This document shows positions 54,326 through 64,000 of a stretch of 64,000 nucleotides of DNA, piece by piece. The number at the start of each line of letters is the position of its first letter. The stretch's first letter is position 1. A program made the position numbers and the translations under genes. This DNA comes from Acanthosepion lycidas. Taxonomy: Eukaryota; Mollusca; Cephalopoda; Sepiida; Sepiidae. Under the pieces are notes generated by a model. That model did not search any database. It was not told the DNA's origin and was given only the letters and a program-made list of their open reading frames with translations. The DNA is taken from NCBI GenBank assembly GCA_963932145.1, contig OZ010581.1:84962104-85026103 (forward strand), written 5' to 3'.

Positions 54326-56232
54326 GTAAGTAAAAAAGAAAATCTTATTTTTTATTTGTTTTGGGATCGAGTGTATCATGGAAATTCTGAACGTGTTCAT
54401 TCTGTGACTTAAAAAAGGTTACTATTTTTTATTTTTCCCTTGAAAATGAAATGTATTCGGTCCAACTGCTTAGTGTTTAGAAAATAAAGTTAAAACTTTT
54501 CTTTAGTTAGTAACTATGCACTGTTGCTGAGTGACAATTGAATTGCCTTTGAACCGTTTCAATCACTGTTTGTATTTTGTACATAAATTTAATTTCTCGA
54601 AAAATTCTTAGGTACTCTCATTTATTTTTCTTTCAAACATGCATACATGAAAACTGGATTTAAATGAACTTTAGTTTTAATTTAAGAAACAATTGTCTTT
54701 TTTTCTTTTTATTAAAAGTAAAAAAGTAAAGGCTCCACTGACTAAAGTAAACTAAAAAGCTATGCATTTGCTTTTGTTTAATCACACAACTTAAATCAAA
54801 AATGATTCTTCTTAGAAACTTAGTCATTTAAAATTGTAATTAAAAATAAACTTTAAATAAAGCAATTTTATTTCTTACACTTATGATCTCATTTAACACA
54901 TTTTTTAAAGTTTTTTTTTTTTTAAATATTTTTTTTTAGTGTCGAGTCAGTGACACTAAAAAAAACAGTTGAAAACCAGTTGCCAGTTGAAAATAAAATA
55001 GATTTCTTATGATTTCCAAGAGCATAAACTTTAAAAATAAATCAAGCGCAAACATTCTCTCGAGAAACGTTTGTTTTTTTTCCATTATTAAAAGTAAAAT
55101 GATTGTTAAACAGAACCATGGCACGGCATAACAGAAAAACAAAGCTAGTGTTGAAAAAAATACCCTAAAAAACTAAGTATACACGCAATTTTTATTTGTT
55201 TTATTTTCGTTTACTTTGTTCTAACGCCGAAATACACGCATAAAAATAATAAACTAGAAGTGGTATTTAATTCGATCAGTTAGTGAACTTGCTAGTATTA
55301 ACTTAGAAAAACTGAACCAAATCCTTCAAAATTCAAAAAAGGATGCCAGCAATTCGTAAGTCATACAAACAATGTTACTGGGTTTTTTTTCCTTAAATCA
55401 CAAAAGTTGAAAAAAAAAATTTCTTTGAGTTGGCTTTACCCGGATTACCCGTCACTGAATAAACCTTAAAGCGCAAACGTTCTCTCGGGAAACATTTTTT
55501 TTTATTTTTCTCATTTAGAACAATTCTTTAAGTAGCAGAATCATGATACGAGCAAATACTGAAAATCAGGAAGAAAAGTAATTAGTCTCATATTTTCCAT
55601 TTGAAATGCAAAAGATTGGCATTTATTTCTTAAGATGAGATTCCAATTTTGGAGGAAGAAAATGCTTGAAAATGCTTAGTTATTTTTATGCTGATCTCTC
55701 AAAAAAACACATTTTGCCCTCAGAAAAATACTGCTCAATTGTTAATAAATTAAAAATTAATCAAATAAAAAATGTTACTTTTTAGATTATTTTATTTTTC
55801 TTCGTTTAGTGAATGTCATGTAAGTGAAAGTAAGTTTTTGTTTTTTTTCAAGTGACTTTTTACCCACCGTAGAGAGAGTTTTCTTTTAGTTTTAACATTA
55901 CTTACCTTCGTCTTTTTATGATTGGGGCGTTTCTTTTGATTAGACTTCAAAGTAGAAAAGGAAAATAAATAAATAAATAAATAACATACAAATTAATTTT
56001 TTTATTCGAATTCGTGTGACAACTATTTTTTTTTTTTTTCAAGTCCCATGATCGAAGAGAAGTGCGACACAATATTTCCTCTCTTAGATTTTCATTTTTC
56101 ATTGAGTTTCAAATTCCCCTGAACTTGAACGTTGGGATTATTAACGATAGTCAGTAGTACCGACAGAAAGTTAACAAAAACAAGCCACCTACTCTGGCCC
56201 AAGATTCGAGCTGATTATGGTTGCTGGGCGAA

Positions 56233-56270
<38 letters not shown>

Positions 56271-57494
56271 GTCATCAACAATCACATACCTGACCATTTT
56301 TTAAGAAGTGTAGATTTTAAAAAATGTCTTTCCAATAACGAGTTGATAAATACAATAATAATCAATCAATAATCTGAGTACACTCTTCTTGTGACATTAT
56401 CAAGTCTAAACTTGTTATTTTACGAAAAATTAAAAGAAAACTGAGTGAAACGAAAATTCTTCTGACCCACCCCAAGTCATTGTTTTTATTTTCAAAATTG
56501 GAATAGCTGTCAATTTTCGTTTCGATGATTAGAAACGAAAATCTTAGACAATCTCAGATATTGTTTTTGTTTTTCTACCTATGGTCGCCTTCGCTCTGGT
56601 GAATAGTCAGCAAGCTGGACATGTAGATCATGAATGAATAATGAGTTCAAACGACATTGGGTGGCTTTTTTTGTGGAATTCTGCACAGTTAAGTTTAAAA
56701 TAAAACTTTAACTGTTTCAATTGATAATAATTTATTTCTATTTTTATTTTGCTATTTTTTTTAATTTTTTTTTTCGTTATAGAAATAAACCGCCAGGGAC
56801 TTACTAAAAACGCGTTTTAAATAATTTTTAAATGCCTTCTTTTTAAAAATTAGCTCGTCATTTCGTCACGTATCGAGACCTCAAACCGCCATTGTTTGTA
56901 TGAAAAATGAATGTAAAGAAAAAATTTAAAAAATCTCAATTTGTCCTAGAGATGTGTTTCGATGTCTATTAGTAAATTTAACGATTAATTAACTGGATTT
57001 TCTAGAAGTAATCATAATGCATACCTCTTCTTACTTAAATTAAAAAAAAAAAATGAAAATAATGTTTTTCACTTCCTGTCCCAAAAAGCGCGCGAAAATG
57101 TCAAAATAATCCTAAATAAATACGGAAGACCAGCAATACGAAAAATCAAGAATGTTATTTATGGTTAAAAATAAATTTTCTTTAGCCTAAGCCAAGGATA
57201 TACTTTTTTATTCTATACGCTTTTATTAAAATTGCTCTAATGAATACCAAAACAAAAATATTATAGTGTGATTTTTATTAGATGAAAAGGAAAAACATTT
57301 TTATTTTAAGAGTGAATTTTAGAAAAATTACAGTATGCAACGGAAATAGTTTCATTGTAAATCTGAAAATTTTCTTGGTGAACAAATTATTCAGGAAAAT
57401 TGTTTTTAAAATAAAAACTTAAGAGAACTTGGTTTTAATTACTGAAGTAAGTATTACAAGAATCTGTAAATAAATGCAGGAAAACTGACGTGAA
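54326..57494. other. AT-rich stretch, possible intron
   Basis: Only short chance frames. There are several T-rich runs followed by AG, including T34 at 56235-56268, but none opens a convincing exon. A donor-like ATGCCAGCAATTCGTAAGT at 55343 is weaker. No transposon coding recognised. Confidence 0.4.
56235..56268. repeat. Poly(T) tract (34 T)
   Basis: Uninterrupted T run followed by AG. Confidence 0.95.
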
Positions 57495-57675
57495 GAAAAC
57501 AAAAACAAATACCCATACTGATGGGTTTGAAAGTAAAGACACAAAAACTGACTGAAATGAGACATGAATTTAGATTATGTCATCAGAATTATTTCCTTTT
57601 TGTATATCCATACCAAAAATAATGTAATCGTTACAAAATGTAAAAAAATAAAATAAAATTCTTTTAAAAACGTTG
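57495..57675 (+). repeat. SINE-sized dispersed repeat, copy 1 (copy 2 at 59978-60160)
   Basis: About 180 bp, same orientation as copy 2. Shared blocks are ACTGATGG, CACAAAAACTGACTGAAATG, ATGTCATCAGAATTATTTCC and ATCCATACCAAAAATAATG, and an A-rich ATAAAATAAAATTCTTTT end. Copy 2 has an extra 8 bases near 60025. No pol III box recognised. Confidence 0.8.
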
Positions 57676-58249
57676 ACACTTGAAAATGATGTTAAACTTT
57701 AGGCATGTTTTTATTTAATAAAAGAAAATTTCATGACAAACAGTAAGAGGATGGATTTCAAAATCACATTAAAAAATTAGAAGTATTTTTTTTTTTAAAT
57801 AAATATTAAATATTTTATATTTTTGTCCAATCTGAAAGAAAATATGTTTTATTAAATTATGCACGTACAAATTTTCAATAAAAAAATTAGTTTTTAAGTT
57901 TTATTAAATCATTTTTGGTAAAATACAAGAGAATATTCTGTATATTAATACTTGATATTACATAAATTTTTAGTGAAATATATTCAGGGATTTTTTTTTT
58001 TTTTTTTTTTTTAAATGTAAAAAGAATTGCATGAACACCCCTGCAACCTAAAATTAAAAAGTACACTGAGATATCAAAAAGTGGGCAGAGGGAATATTTC
58101 CCCCTAATGTTTTTAATACCATAATTGTTATGATGATCAAACTTAATAGCCATAGATATTCTACATACACTGACTTAAAGTTGCCTGTGAGCTATAGTTA
58201 TAGCTCTCTTTATGGTCATTACCTATTAGTTAAAGCAATCCTGTTATAT
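57676..58249. other. AT-rich stretch left of gypsy element
   Basis: A T26-like tract lies at about 57987-58012. The expected 3' LTR of the gypsy element was not recognised here. Confidence 0.4.
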
Positions 58250-59200
58250 CTCCCTGATTCTTTTGGGTTTCATGGCCTGCATAGATCTATGGCTTCTCTT
58301 ACATTCCTGCCTCCTCTCATTAGTTTCACAAATATTTCTCATTATGGGGACCTTGATCTAGTTCTTTTATTTTCAGTGTCCCATGTTTCATACTCTGAGT
58401 TTTCCAAAGAATTTTGATCATCCATTGATTCCTCTATCCTTCTTTCTTGTTCATTCTTCGCTTTGTACTTCCTCATAATTTTGGCTAGCTCTTAACTGGT
58501 CTGCATTGGCAACAATATTTTTACCATTCTTGCATATTAATGCCATGTTGTGTCCTTTTTGCATTATGAAATTTGTCTTTTCCGGCTTGTTTTCTATATT
58601 TCTTTTGTAGCATATGTATTAATAGAGTAAGACATAGTTAATGGAGCTCTAATCTATCTGCCCATTAATGCAGATGGGCTCTCTAAACTGTCAGCATGTG
58701 GTATCATTCTGTAACTTAACAATAATCTTAATAGGAAAGTGTCAATCTTTTCTTGCTTTTCTTTCAGTCCCATATTTATTGTTTCGACCATTCATTTAGC
58801 AATCCCATTTGATTGTGAGTGGTAAGGAGGTGGTTTATATGGGACACAGACAATCTTCCTTAACCACAAGCAGAAACATTTGTCATAAAATTCGGGAGCA
58901 TTATCAGTTACTAAAGTTTTTGCTAATCCATTTCTAGCAAATATTATGCGTAATATTTGTTTTACAGTATTTTTTTTATCCTGAACTAGGAAAACTTCAG
59001 GCAAGGTGGAAAAGGTGTCAACCAGCATTAGGCATAAACCTACTCCATATTAACTTGTGTGTGATCCATATGAACTTTAGACCATTGTTCTGTTTCCTTA
59101 GGCCAAGGGTGTAAATTAATGTGGCAAAAATTCTTTGCACATTTAGGAGATTTGCATTCGTGTCTCAGCTACAACGCTTCCGGTTTTAACCTTTTTTGTG
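58250..59200 (-). pseudogene. Gypsy integrase core and C-terminal tail
   Basis: The open frame 59028-58792 on minus carries LVDTFSTLPEVF (shortly after the first catalytic Asp), then FARNGLAKTLVTDNAPEF with the second Asp, and PPYHSQSNGIAK, where the expected Glu of NGxAE reads as the end of the frame (IAK). Downstream in shifted frames a basic tail (KGHNMALICKNGK and NADQLRAS-like) marks the C-terminal part of pol to about 58250. It is inactive. Confidence 0.78.
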
Positions 59201-59379
59201 TAGCAGTTATCCTGCAATGCAACATGTGTATATTACTTCTTTTCTACATTTTTCCAGTGGTATGACTAAAACCCCACTTTTCTATTGATAGTTTGTGTCT
59301 GGTTTCTTTGTATGGTCTTTCTGCTTTTGAACAATTACTCCATTTTATTATTCCTTGTTTTAGATAAAATTCAACTTAA

Positions 59380-60245
59380 AGACTGGATCTTGTAACATCT
59401 CCAGAACTAGTCTATTTATGGGCACCGCATCCATTTCCACTCAATGCAAAAATTCATCCCCAACTTTTTTTATGTTTTTTCCATTTTGATTCTTTTCAAA
59501 TTGTAGTTGGGACAATGCATCTATGTGTGGCATCATGTTTCCCTTCATGTATTCTATATTATAATCAAAAGTCATTAACTTCATAGCCCATCTTAATATT
59601 CTGGATTATGTAACTTTCAGCAATTCCTTCCTACGATGGAATATAAATTCTAAGGGCTTATGATTGGATCACAACAAAAATTTTTTCCTATAAAATTTGT
59701 CTGGCTCTGGTCATACTCCATACAATTGCAAATGCTCCCTTTTCAATATTCAGCGTGTGTCAAAGTCCTGGAAAGATACATCACTAGGTGTCCTTCCTGG
59801 GACAGAATTGCCAATACAAACTGGCCACTTGCATCTGTTGTTAATGTAATGTCCTTTTTAGGGTAAAAAATATTGACCACGGGTTTTTTAGATAGAGCTT
59901 CTTTTAATTTAATGAAGGCTGTTTGGTGTACTGGTCCATTCAAACTCCTTATTCTTCTTTTGCAACTCAAAAACACATGAAGAAAACAAAAACCAATATC
60001 CCTACTGATGGATTTGAAAGCAGCTTTCAAGACACAAAAACTGACTGAAATGGGAGACATGAAATTAGATTAATGTCATCAGAATTATTTCCTTTTTGTC
60101 TATCCATACCAAAAATAATGTAATGGTTACAAAATGTAAAAAATAAAATAAAATTCTTTTCAGAATATTTTGACAAGAATTTGATATAAAAATTGGCTAA
60201 ATCCAAGAAATGATTCCAATTCTTTATTAGTTGGGGAAGATACAT
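59380..60245 (-). pseudogene. Gypsy RT connection and RNase H, interrupted by SINE-sized insert
   Basis: RT connection sequence (NFYIKFLSKYSEK) lies at 60245-60165. The dispersed repeat at 59978-60160 interrupts, and RNase H resumes at about 59960. FIKLKEALSKKPVVNIF and ITLTTDASGQFVLAILSQ are clear, with the first catalytic Asp in TTDAS, then VMYLSRTLTHAEY. SNHKPLEFIF and a MTFDYNIEYMKG-like stretch follow in other frames toward 59480, as in gypsy RNase H. It is non-functional because of stops and the insert. Confidence 0.78.
59978..60160 (+). repeat. SINE-sized dispersed repeat, copy 2, inside gypsy pol
   Basis: Homologous to 57495-57675. Gypsy coding is continuous in sense on both sides, so this copy inserted into the element. 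Flanking duplications could not be fixed by eye because both edges are A-rich. Confidence 0.75.
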
Positions 60246-60249
60246 TTAA

Positions 60250-61130
60250 TATTTTTTGTATTAACGTTGAGTCTGGCGAAGTACCATTTTCTAAAATTTA
60301 GTAAACCAAGAATGTTAATTCATTGTTATTAAATATACACTTATTTTCATTTATCGTCATTACTGCCTTCCTCAACTTATCCATTAGAAGTATTTTTTTT
60401 TTTTTGTTTCAGTTTGGCTTCAATGGCCACACCTAAACATATCGTCATGATAAATTATCACATTTTCTACTCCCTCCCACCACTAACAAATTCCATAGCT
60501 TTTTGAAAAATTGAGCTGGGTGTCTTAATTCCAAATGGTAAGTGGGACCATCTAAGTAAGCCTATGGGGGAGTTTATTGTTGTGATTTCCTTAAATTTGT
60601 CATCTATTTGAATTTGGTGTTATGCATTTTTTAAATCAATTTTCCTGCCAGAGAACATAGTATGTTTTCTATGTTTGGAATAAGGTAGTAATCTGAACAA
60701 ATCTTATGACTTACACTTACTTTGTAATCTTCACAAATTCTAAAATCACCATTAGGTTTTCTTAAAATCACAATAGGTGATGTCCATTTGCTGCCTCCAG
60801 GTTCAACATATTGAAGAATGCTCTCTTCCACCATTTTTCGCAGCTTATCAACTTACCATTGGCTTTATATGAAATGGAAAGTCCACGGCTTTCAAAATAC
60901 AATGGATTGATATTTCTTTTAATTTACTGTTATTAATATTTATCAAATCAATTCCTATCAAACCGTGACTTTTTATACATTCTACAACCATAATAGTGAT
61001 AGTTTCAAATCAATATTTTGTTTCAAAAGTGCCTTGACCGTAATATTTTTATACATGTTCCATCAAATTGTCTTAATGTTACTAAGCTTTTCTTTAATTT
61101 TGGTTTTGATAATTGTACCCTAAAATTGTT
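60250..61130 (-). pseudogene. Gypsy reverse transcriptase fingers and palm
   Basis: On minus, the open frame 60834-60631 reads VEESILQYVEPGGSKWTSPIVI, RKPNGDFRICEDYKVSV and YYLIPNIENILCSLAGK, the conserved gypsy RT beginning. In shifted frames LPFGIKTPSSIFQKAMEF and then IIYHDDMF follow near 60530-60430; the catalytic box is YHDD instead of YVDD or FLDD. Upstream (60990-60850) the linker IGIDLININ is visible. The catalytic Asp pair survives, but the frame does not. Confidence 0.8.
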
Positions 61131-61139
61131 TGGAATAAG

Positions 61140-62105
61140 GGTGTGACAGAGAGAGAGTTTGGGAAACACACAAACACCCACATACATATATATTTTATTG
61201 AAATTGGATTAGATTTGAACAGTGAAATTAGATCAGAGCATTTTGTTTACTGATGAGGAAATCTGATCTTGCTTTTGGAATTGGGTCATTGAAAAGACAA
61301 TGGAAATGATCTAAATAAATTTTATCGGTTAAAATTTGAAATAGAGCTTACTCAGGCTATGAGAACTTTGAAACTCACATAGTTTTGACTATGCACTAGT
61401 GATAATCGTGTGTGGGCCAAGGGTCGATTTATGATCAACCAGACGAGAAAGGCCGACGGAAGAGGCCAGAGAAAAGAGGCAGAGAGTGGTTAGCAGGTCT
61501 GCAGTCGAGCTGGAGAGAGAGGTTGGAGTTTTTTTTTATTTTGTTGATATAAGTGAATTACTCCTCCGACGTCTAAGACTACTACTGCTACTATTATTGC
61601 TACCATGAGAATTACTACTACTGCTACTATTATTACTACCACTGGAAATGGAAATGTCAAACAAGCTACAATAATCAAGAGACGCATATCGTTCTGAGAT
61701 GATTACACAATAAGCTAATCACAACGCACTCTCTCTCTCTGTCTAAAATCCAGTGTATGAGTTTTTACGTCAATTATTTTCTTTTCTATAACCCATTTCT
61801 TTTCTATACTATTCTTTTCTGCTATATAAAAGACATTAACAATTCAATCATTGAATAATTGTTTGTTCGGCTTACTGCAGATATATATTTTTTTTGGGGT
61901 GCATTCTAAATTTTTTAGCACAGACTCTCCAGCCGTGTCTACATCTTCAGTCGACCGTGAATGGATGAACATCACTTCTGCTTTCTGGATCAAACCAAAC
62001 ACAACGTGGACAGGAAGCAGGATTAAACCAGTGGACCGGTCAAATGATTTATGGATGTTCAGGGGACTTACGGCTACTCCCTTAAGTTCGGTTAAGACCG
62101 AGTAG
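61140..62105 (+). repeat. Insertion between gypsy protease and RT, possible solo LTR
   Basis: Gypsy similarity on minus breaks at about 62106 (after protease) and resumes at about 61130. The block starts TGTGACAGAG and ends GTAGACA, and on + contains a TATATAAAAG word at 61822-61831. These suit a + strand LTR. It also contains a triplet-rich TAC/TTA stretch (61570-61640). A matching short flank duplication was not established. Confidence 0.4.
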
Positions 62106-62260
62106 ACACCTCAACCCAAAGAGTAAGACGTCGGAGGTTGAAGGGCTGGGGTGAAAGTGGTTAGAAGGGTCACTTTGCTTCCAGTGTCAACTTGTATTTT
62201 TAAGTCTACACTGTTGAATTTAATATTCATGAAGGTGTTCTTTTTGTTTCTTTTTTCTAT
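62106..62260 (-). pseudogene. Gypsy aspartic protease fragment
   Basis: The minus strand reads MNIKFNSVDLKIQVDTGSKVTLL, with the aspartic protease active-site triad DTGS. It lies between gag and the insertion and is cut off after about 50 residues. Confidence 0.7.
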
Positions 62261-62299
62261 TGAAAAAAGTTTGTTTGACTTTTTACATCATCGTGTATT

Positions 62300-63050
62300 A
62301 TTTTGACAGTTTCTACAATGGTATCTAGCCATCTACTTATGACTTGCAATTGATTTTTCTTTTTGCACTTATTACATGTCTGCCTCTATGCTGGACATTT
62401 CTCTCTATTTGATTCATGTTCATTGTTGCAATTTCTCATTGTTCTTTTTATTGCATATGTGTCCATAATCTCAGGTTGGTTTCCATTTGTATTAAATTTT
62501 TCAATTAATTCCTCTTGTTGTATGAAGTCAATACAAGCTTTTAAAATCATTTGGTTTGTCTGTAACTGCTCTAAAATTTTTACTCTATGAGAGGTATTGT
62601 ACAGTCCTTCTCCCAATCGGAGTTGAATTAATTCTTCATCTGTGGTTATTCCTTGTTGTTCTGGTTCATGAAATTCACAATATCTTCTGGTATTGCTTAA
62701 CCTTCTTAGATATTTCCTTATAGGCTCCACAAATTCTTGTTTCAATGCTAAGAATTTGGTTCGTTCAGCTATATCTTTTCTTTGGTTGAATATTTCTCAA
62801 TATTATTTCTTTGACTTCCTTAAATGTCAAGTTATCAATTTCAGCCGAGTAAGTCATTAACAAAATCTGACTAATGGCTTTGCATTCCCTGGTTCCCAAA
62901 AATAGATCCGTGATTTATTTCTGTCTTTTGTTTTCTGACGTAGAAGCCCTGCTGGCTACAGCTCTGTCCTGTCTCTCTGGTGGTTCTGGCCGAAAAGTAA
63001 ACCACCCGGTCCTCCCCTGGTAAACTGAAGGAACCACCACTATCCGCCAT
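62300..63050 (-). pseudogene. Gypsy gag with remnant zinc region
   Basis: An ATG at 63050-63048 on minus opens MADSGGSFSLPGEDRVVYFS, a plausible gag start just after LTR-like sequence. After stops, the open frame 62745-62386 holds the capsid-like region EFVEPIRKYLRRLSNTRRYCEF, RLGEGLYN and LEQLQTNQMILKACIDFIQ, whose layout matches K02A2.6/Mag-type gag capsids. Near 62380-62330 a CNKCKKKNQ zinc-knuckle remnant precedes protease. It is inactive. Confidence 0.75.
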
Positions 63051-64000
63051 GTTGTGAATTTTTGATCCGAACAGCGGTATTTCGATCCCTCAGAATGATC
63101 CTAAGGTAGGATAAATTAAATAGCTGGTCTCCACGCTGAAAGAAATCGCTATTTGTGCAGAAAGGCTCTTGTCGTAACCGCAAGGGCAAAAAAAAAAAAA
63201 AAAAAAAAAAAGCAACACTTTCAGTTCCTGTCCAAAGAGCCCTTTAAGGCTACTGTTTTTATATCACTGCCAACAAAATTGCACGAATACAAACTGTCTT
63301 AACGAGATTCATTCATTTGGGTCAGAACATCACAGAGAGAGAAAGACACAATTATGCCGGTCAAAATTCGGTTGTACTAAGGGAGATAAGTTGTGGTTCT
63401 TCATCTGCCCCCTCCGATATAGCAGTCGTCTTTTCTCAGCATTGTTGACAAAGTTATCAGGATTTGCATGGGTTCAATTTTTATCTCTGGGTATGATTCG
63501 GACTTTTTGACACATGCAACCAACTGGCCAGATCAGCAAGACCCACTAAGCCATTTCCGCCACGTTTTCCTTCGCGTTCTCTGATCTGTGATCTCTGATA
63601 TGCGGTCTCTCTCTCTCTCTCTGCTGCTGCTGCTTCTCTTGTGTTCCGACGTGTTCTCCGATCTGATCTGATCAACCCAAGTGTGCAGGCCGCTTATATA
63701 GAGAGAGGCGGAGCTAAACAGTTTTTAGGCACTGCCCACGAATTTTAATATGCAAATCGTCTGGACCACCATGTGTTTTCCGCCGGATCTCCGAATAATT
63801 CAATACCAGAAACAACTAAGTAAAAAGAAAAACTCATTTCTGGAATTACTCCAGAATCCCTTCTATGCAACTAATTAGTACTTTCTTCCCAATCCTTTAG
63901 AACTGTTGATTAATAAACTCACCTTGTTGGGGGGACTCTCTCTCTCTCACTGTTACAGTTTGGTCATCATGTAACTTTATTCTGGCCTGTGCCTCAAAAC
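63051..64000 (-). repeat. LTR-like region at window end
   Basis: Upstream of the gag start on minus there is a TATATAAG core-promoter-like word (63694-63701 region), followed toward gag by GA-rich and (CAG)n-like sequence and an A24 tract (63188-63211, T on +'s complement). This suits the 5' LTR of the gypsy element, but its outer end is beyond the window. A 64-codon Arg/Glu-rich frame inside is low-complexity. Confidence 0.45.
63188..63211. repeat. Poly(A) tract (24 A)
   Basis: Uninterrupted A run within the LTR-like region. Confidence 0.95.

Larger units (their letters stand above)
58250..63050 (-). mobile_element. Degraded Ty3/gypsy element (K02A2.6/Mag-like), minus strand
   Basis: From right to left: LTR-like sequence (63051 to window end), gag, protease, an insertion, RT, RNase H (with a SINE-sized insert), integrase and a pol tail at about 58600-58250. 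Frames are broken throughout. It is separate from the other gypsy fragments in the window. Confidence 0.8.

Noticed and set aside
54936..54960. T-rich run followed by AG as a second exon start
   Set aside because: The sequence after AG is an AGTGTC...GACACT hairpin with no sensible reading frame or donor.
61490..61687. Hydrophobic Val/Ile-rich frame resembling a membrane peptide
   Set aside because: Arises from a TAC/TTA triplet repeat read on minus; no start context or neighbouring gene supports it.
63481..63675. Arg/Glu-rich frame
   Set aside because: Low-complexity product of (GA)n and (CAG)n sequence in an LTR-like region.

Overview
Organism: this looks like a window of an AT-rich metazoan nuclear genome, probably a cephalopod or another lophotrochozoan. 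The evidence is long (TA)n, (GT)n, (CT)n and poly(T) tracts, absence of bacterial-style gene packing, and a dense mix of degraded Ty3/gypsy, BEL/Pao, Tx1/Nimb-like, Jockey-like and CR1/RTE-like LINE, hAT, mariner and other Tc1/mariner-superfamily copies. The species assignment is inference. No rRNA, tRNA or CRISPR was found, and only one candidate host exon. Layout: 0-7.5 kb holds broken gypsy pol fragments and dispersed repeats. 7.6-10.9 kb holds an old LINE copy on +. 11.6-21.0 kb is a three-level nest: an old gypsy element (minus) is split by a GC-rich LTR retrotransposon at 12448-20171 (5-bp target duplication TGTTC), whose 5' LTR is itself split by a 5'-truncated LINE at 16501-19953 (15-bp target duplication). 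That LINE keeps a 923-codon reading frame, the longest in the window. 21.7-33 kb is AT-rich, with a degenerate hAT transposase, a mariner fragment, a CR1/RTE-like LINE remnant and a gag fragment. 33-38 kb has a 66-bp perfect palindrome, a decayed mariner, a foldback element and an internally deleted Tc1/mariner-superfamily element. 38.8-41.6 kb has a decayed retroelement with an integrase remnant and a dispersed repeat. 43.2-47.5 kb is a BEL/Pao element with two LTRs that has lost most of pol. 48.4-52.4 kb has a G-skewed stretch, a deleted mariner and a Jockey-like LINE on minus. 53-57.5 kb is comparatively free of recognisable transposon coding and includes a candidate first coding exon at 54277-54325 with a consensus splice donor. 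57.5-64 kb is a degraded gypsy element on minus with gag, protease, RT, RNase H and integrase remnants and an LTR running off the window. Most interesting: the gag-pol junction of the 12.4-20.2 kb element carries an in-phase G GGA AAC heptamer, a 6-nt spacer and a potential H-type pseudoknot, which is the layout of a programmed -1 ribosomal frameshift signal. I did not find a clearly new cellular system. The window is best read as a record of layered transposon insertion, with several well-defined junctions and unusual deletion derivatives. All similarity statements are from reading translations by eye; no database search was run.
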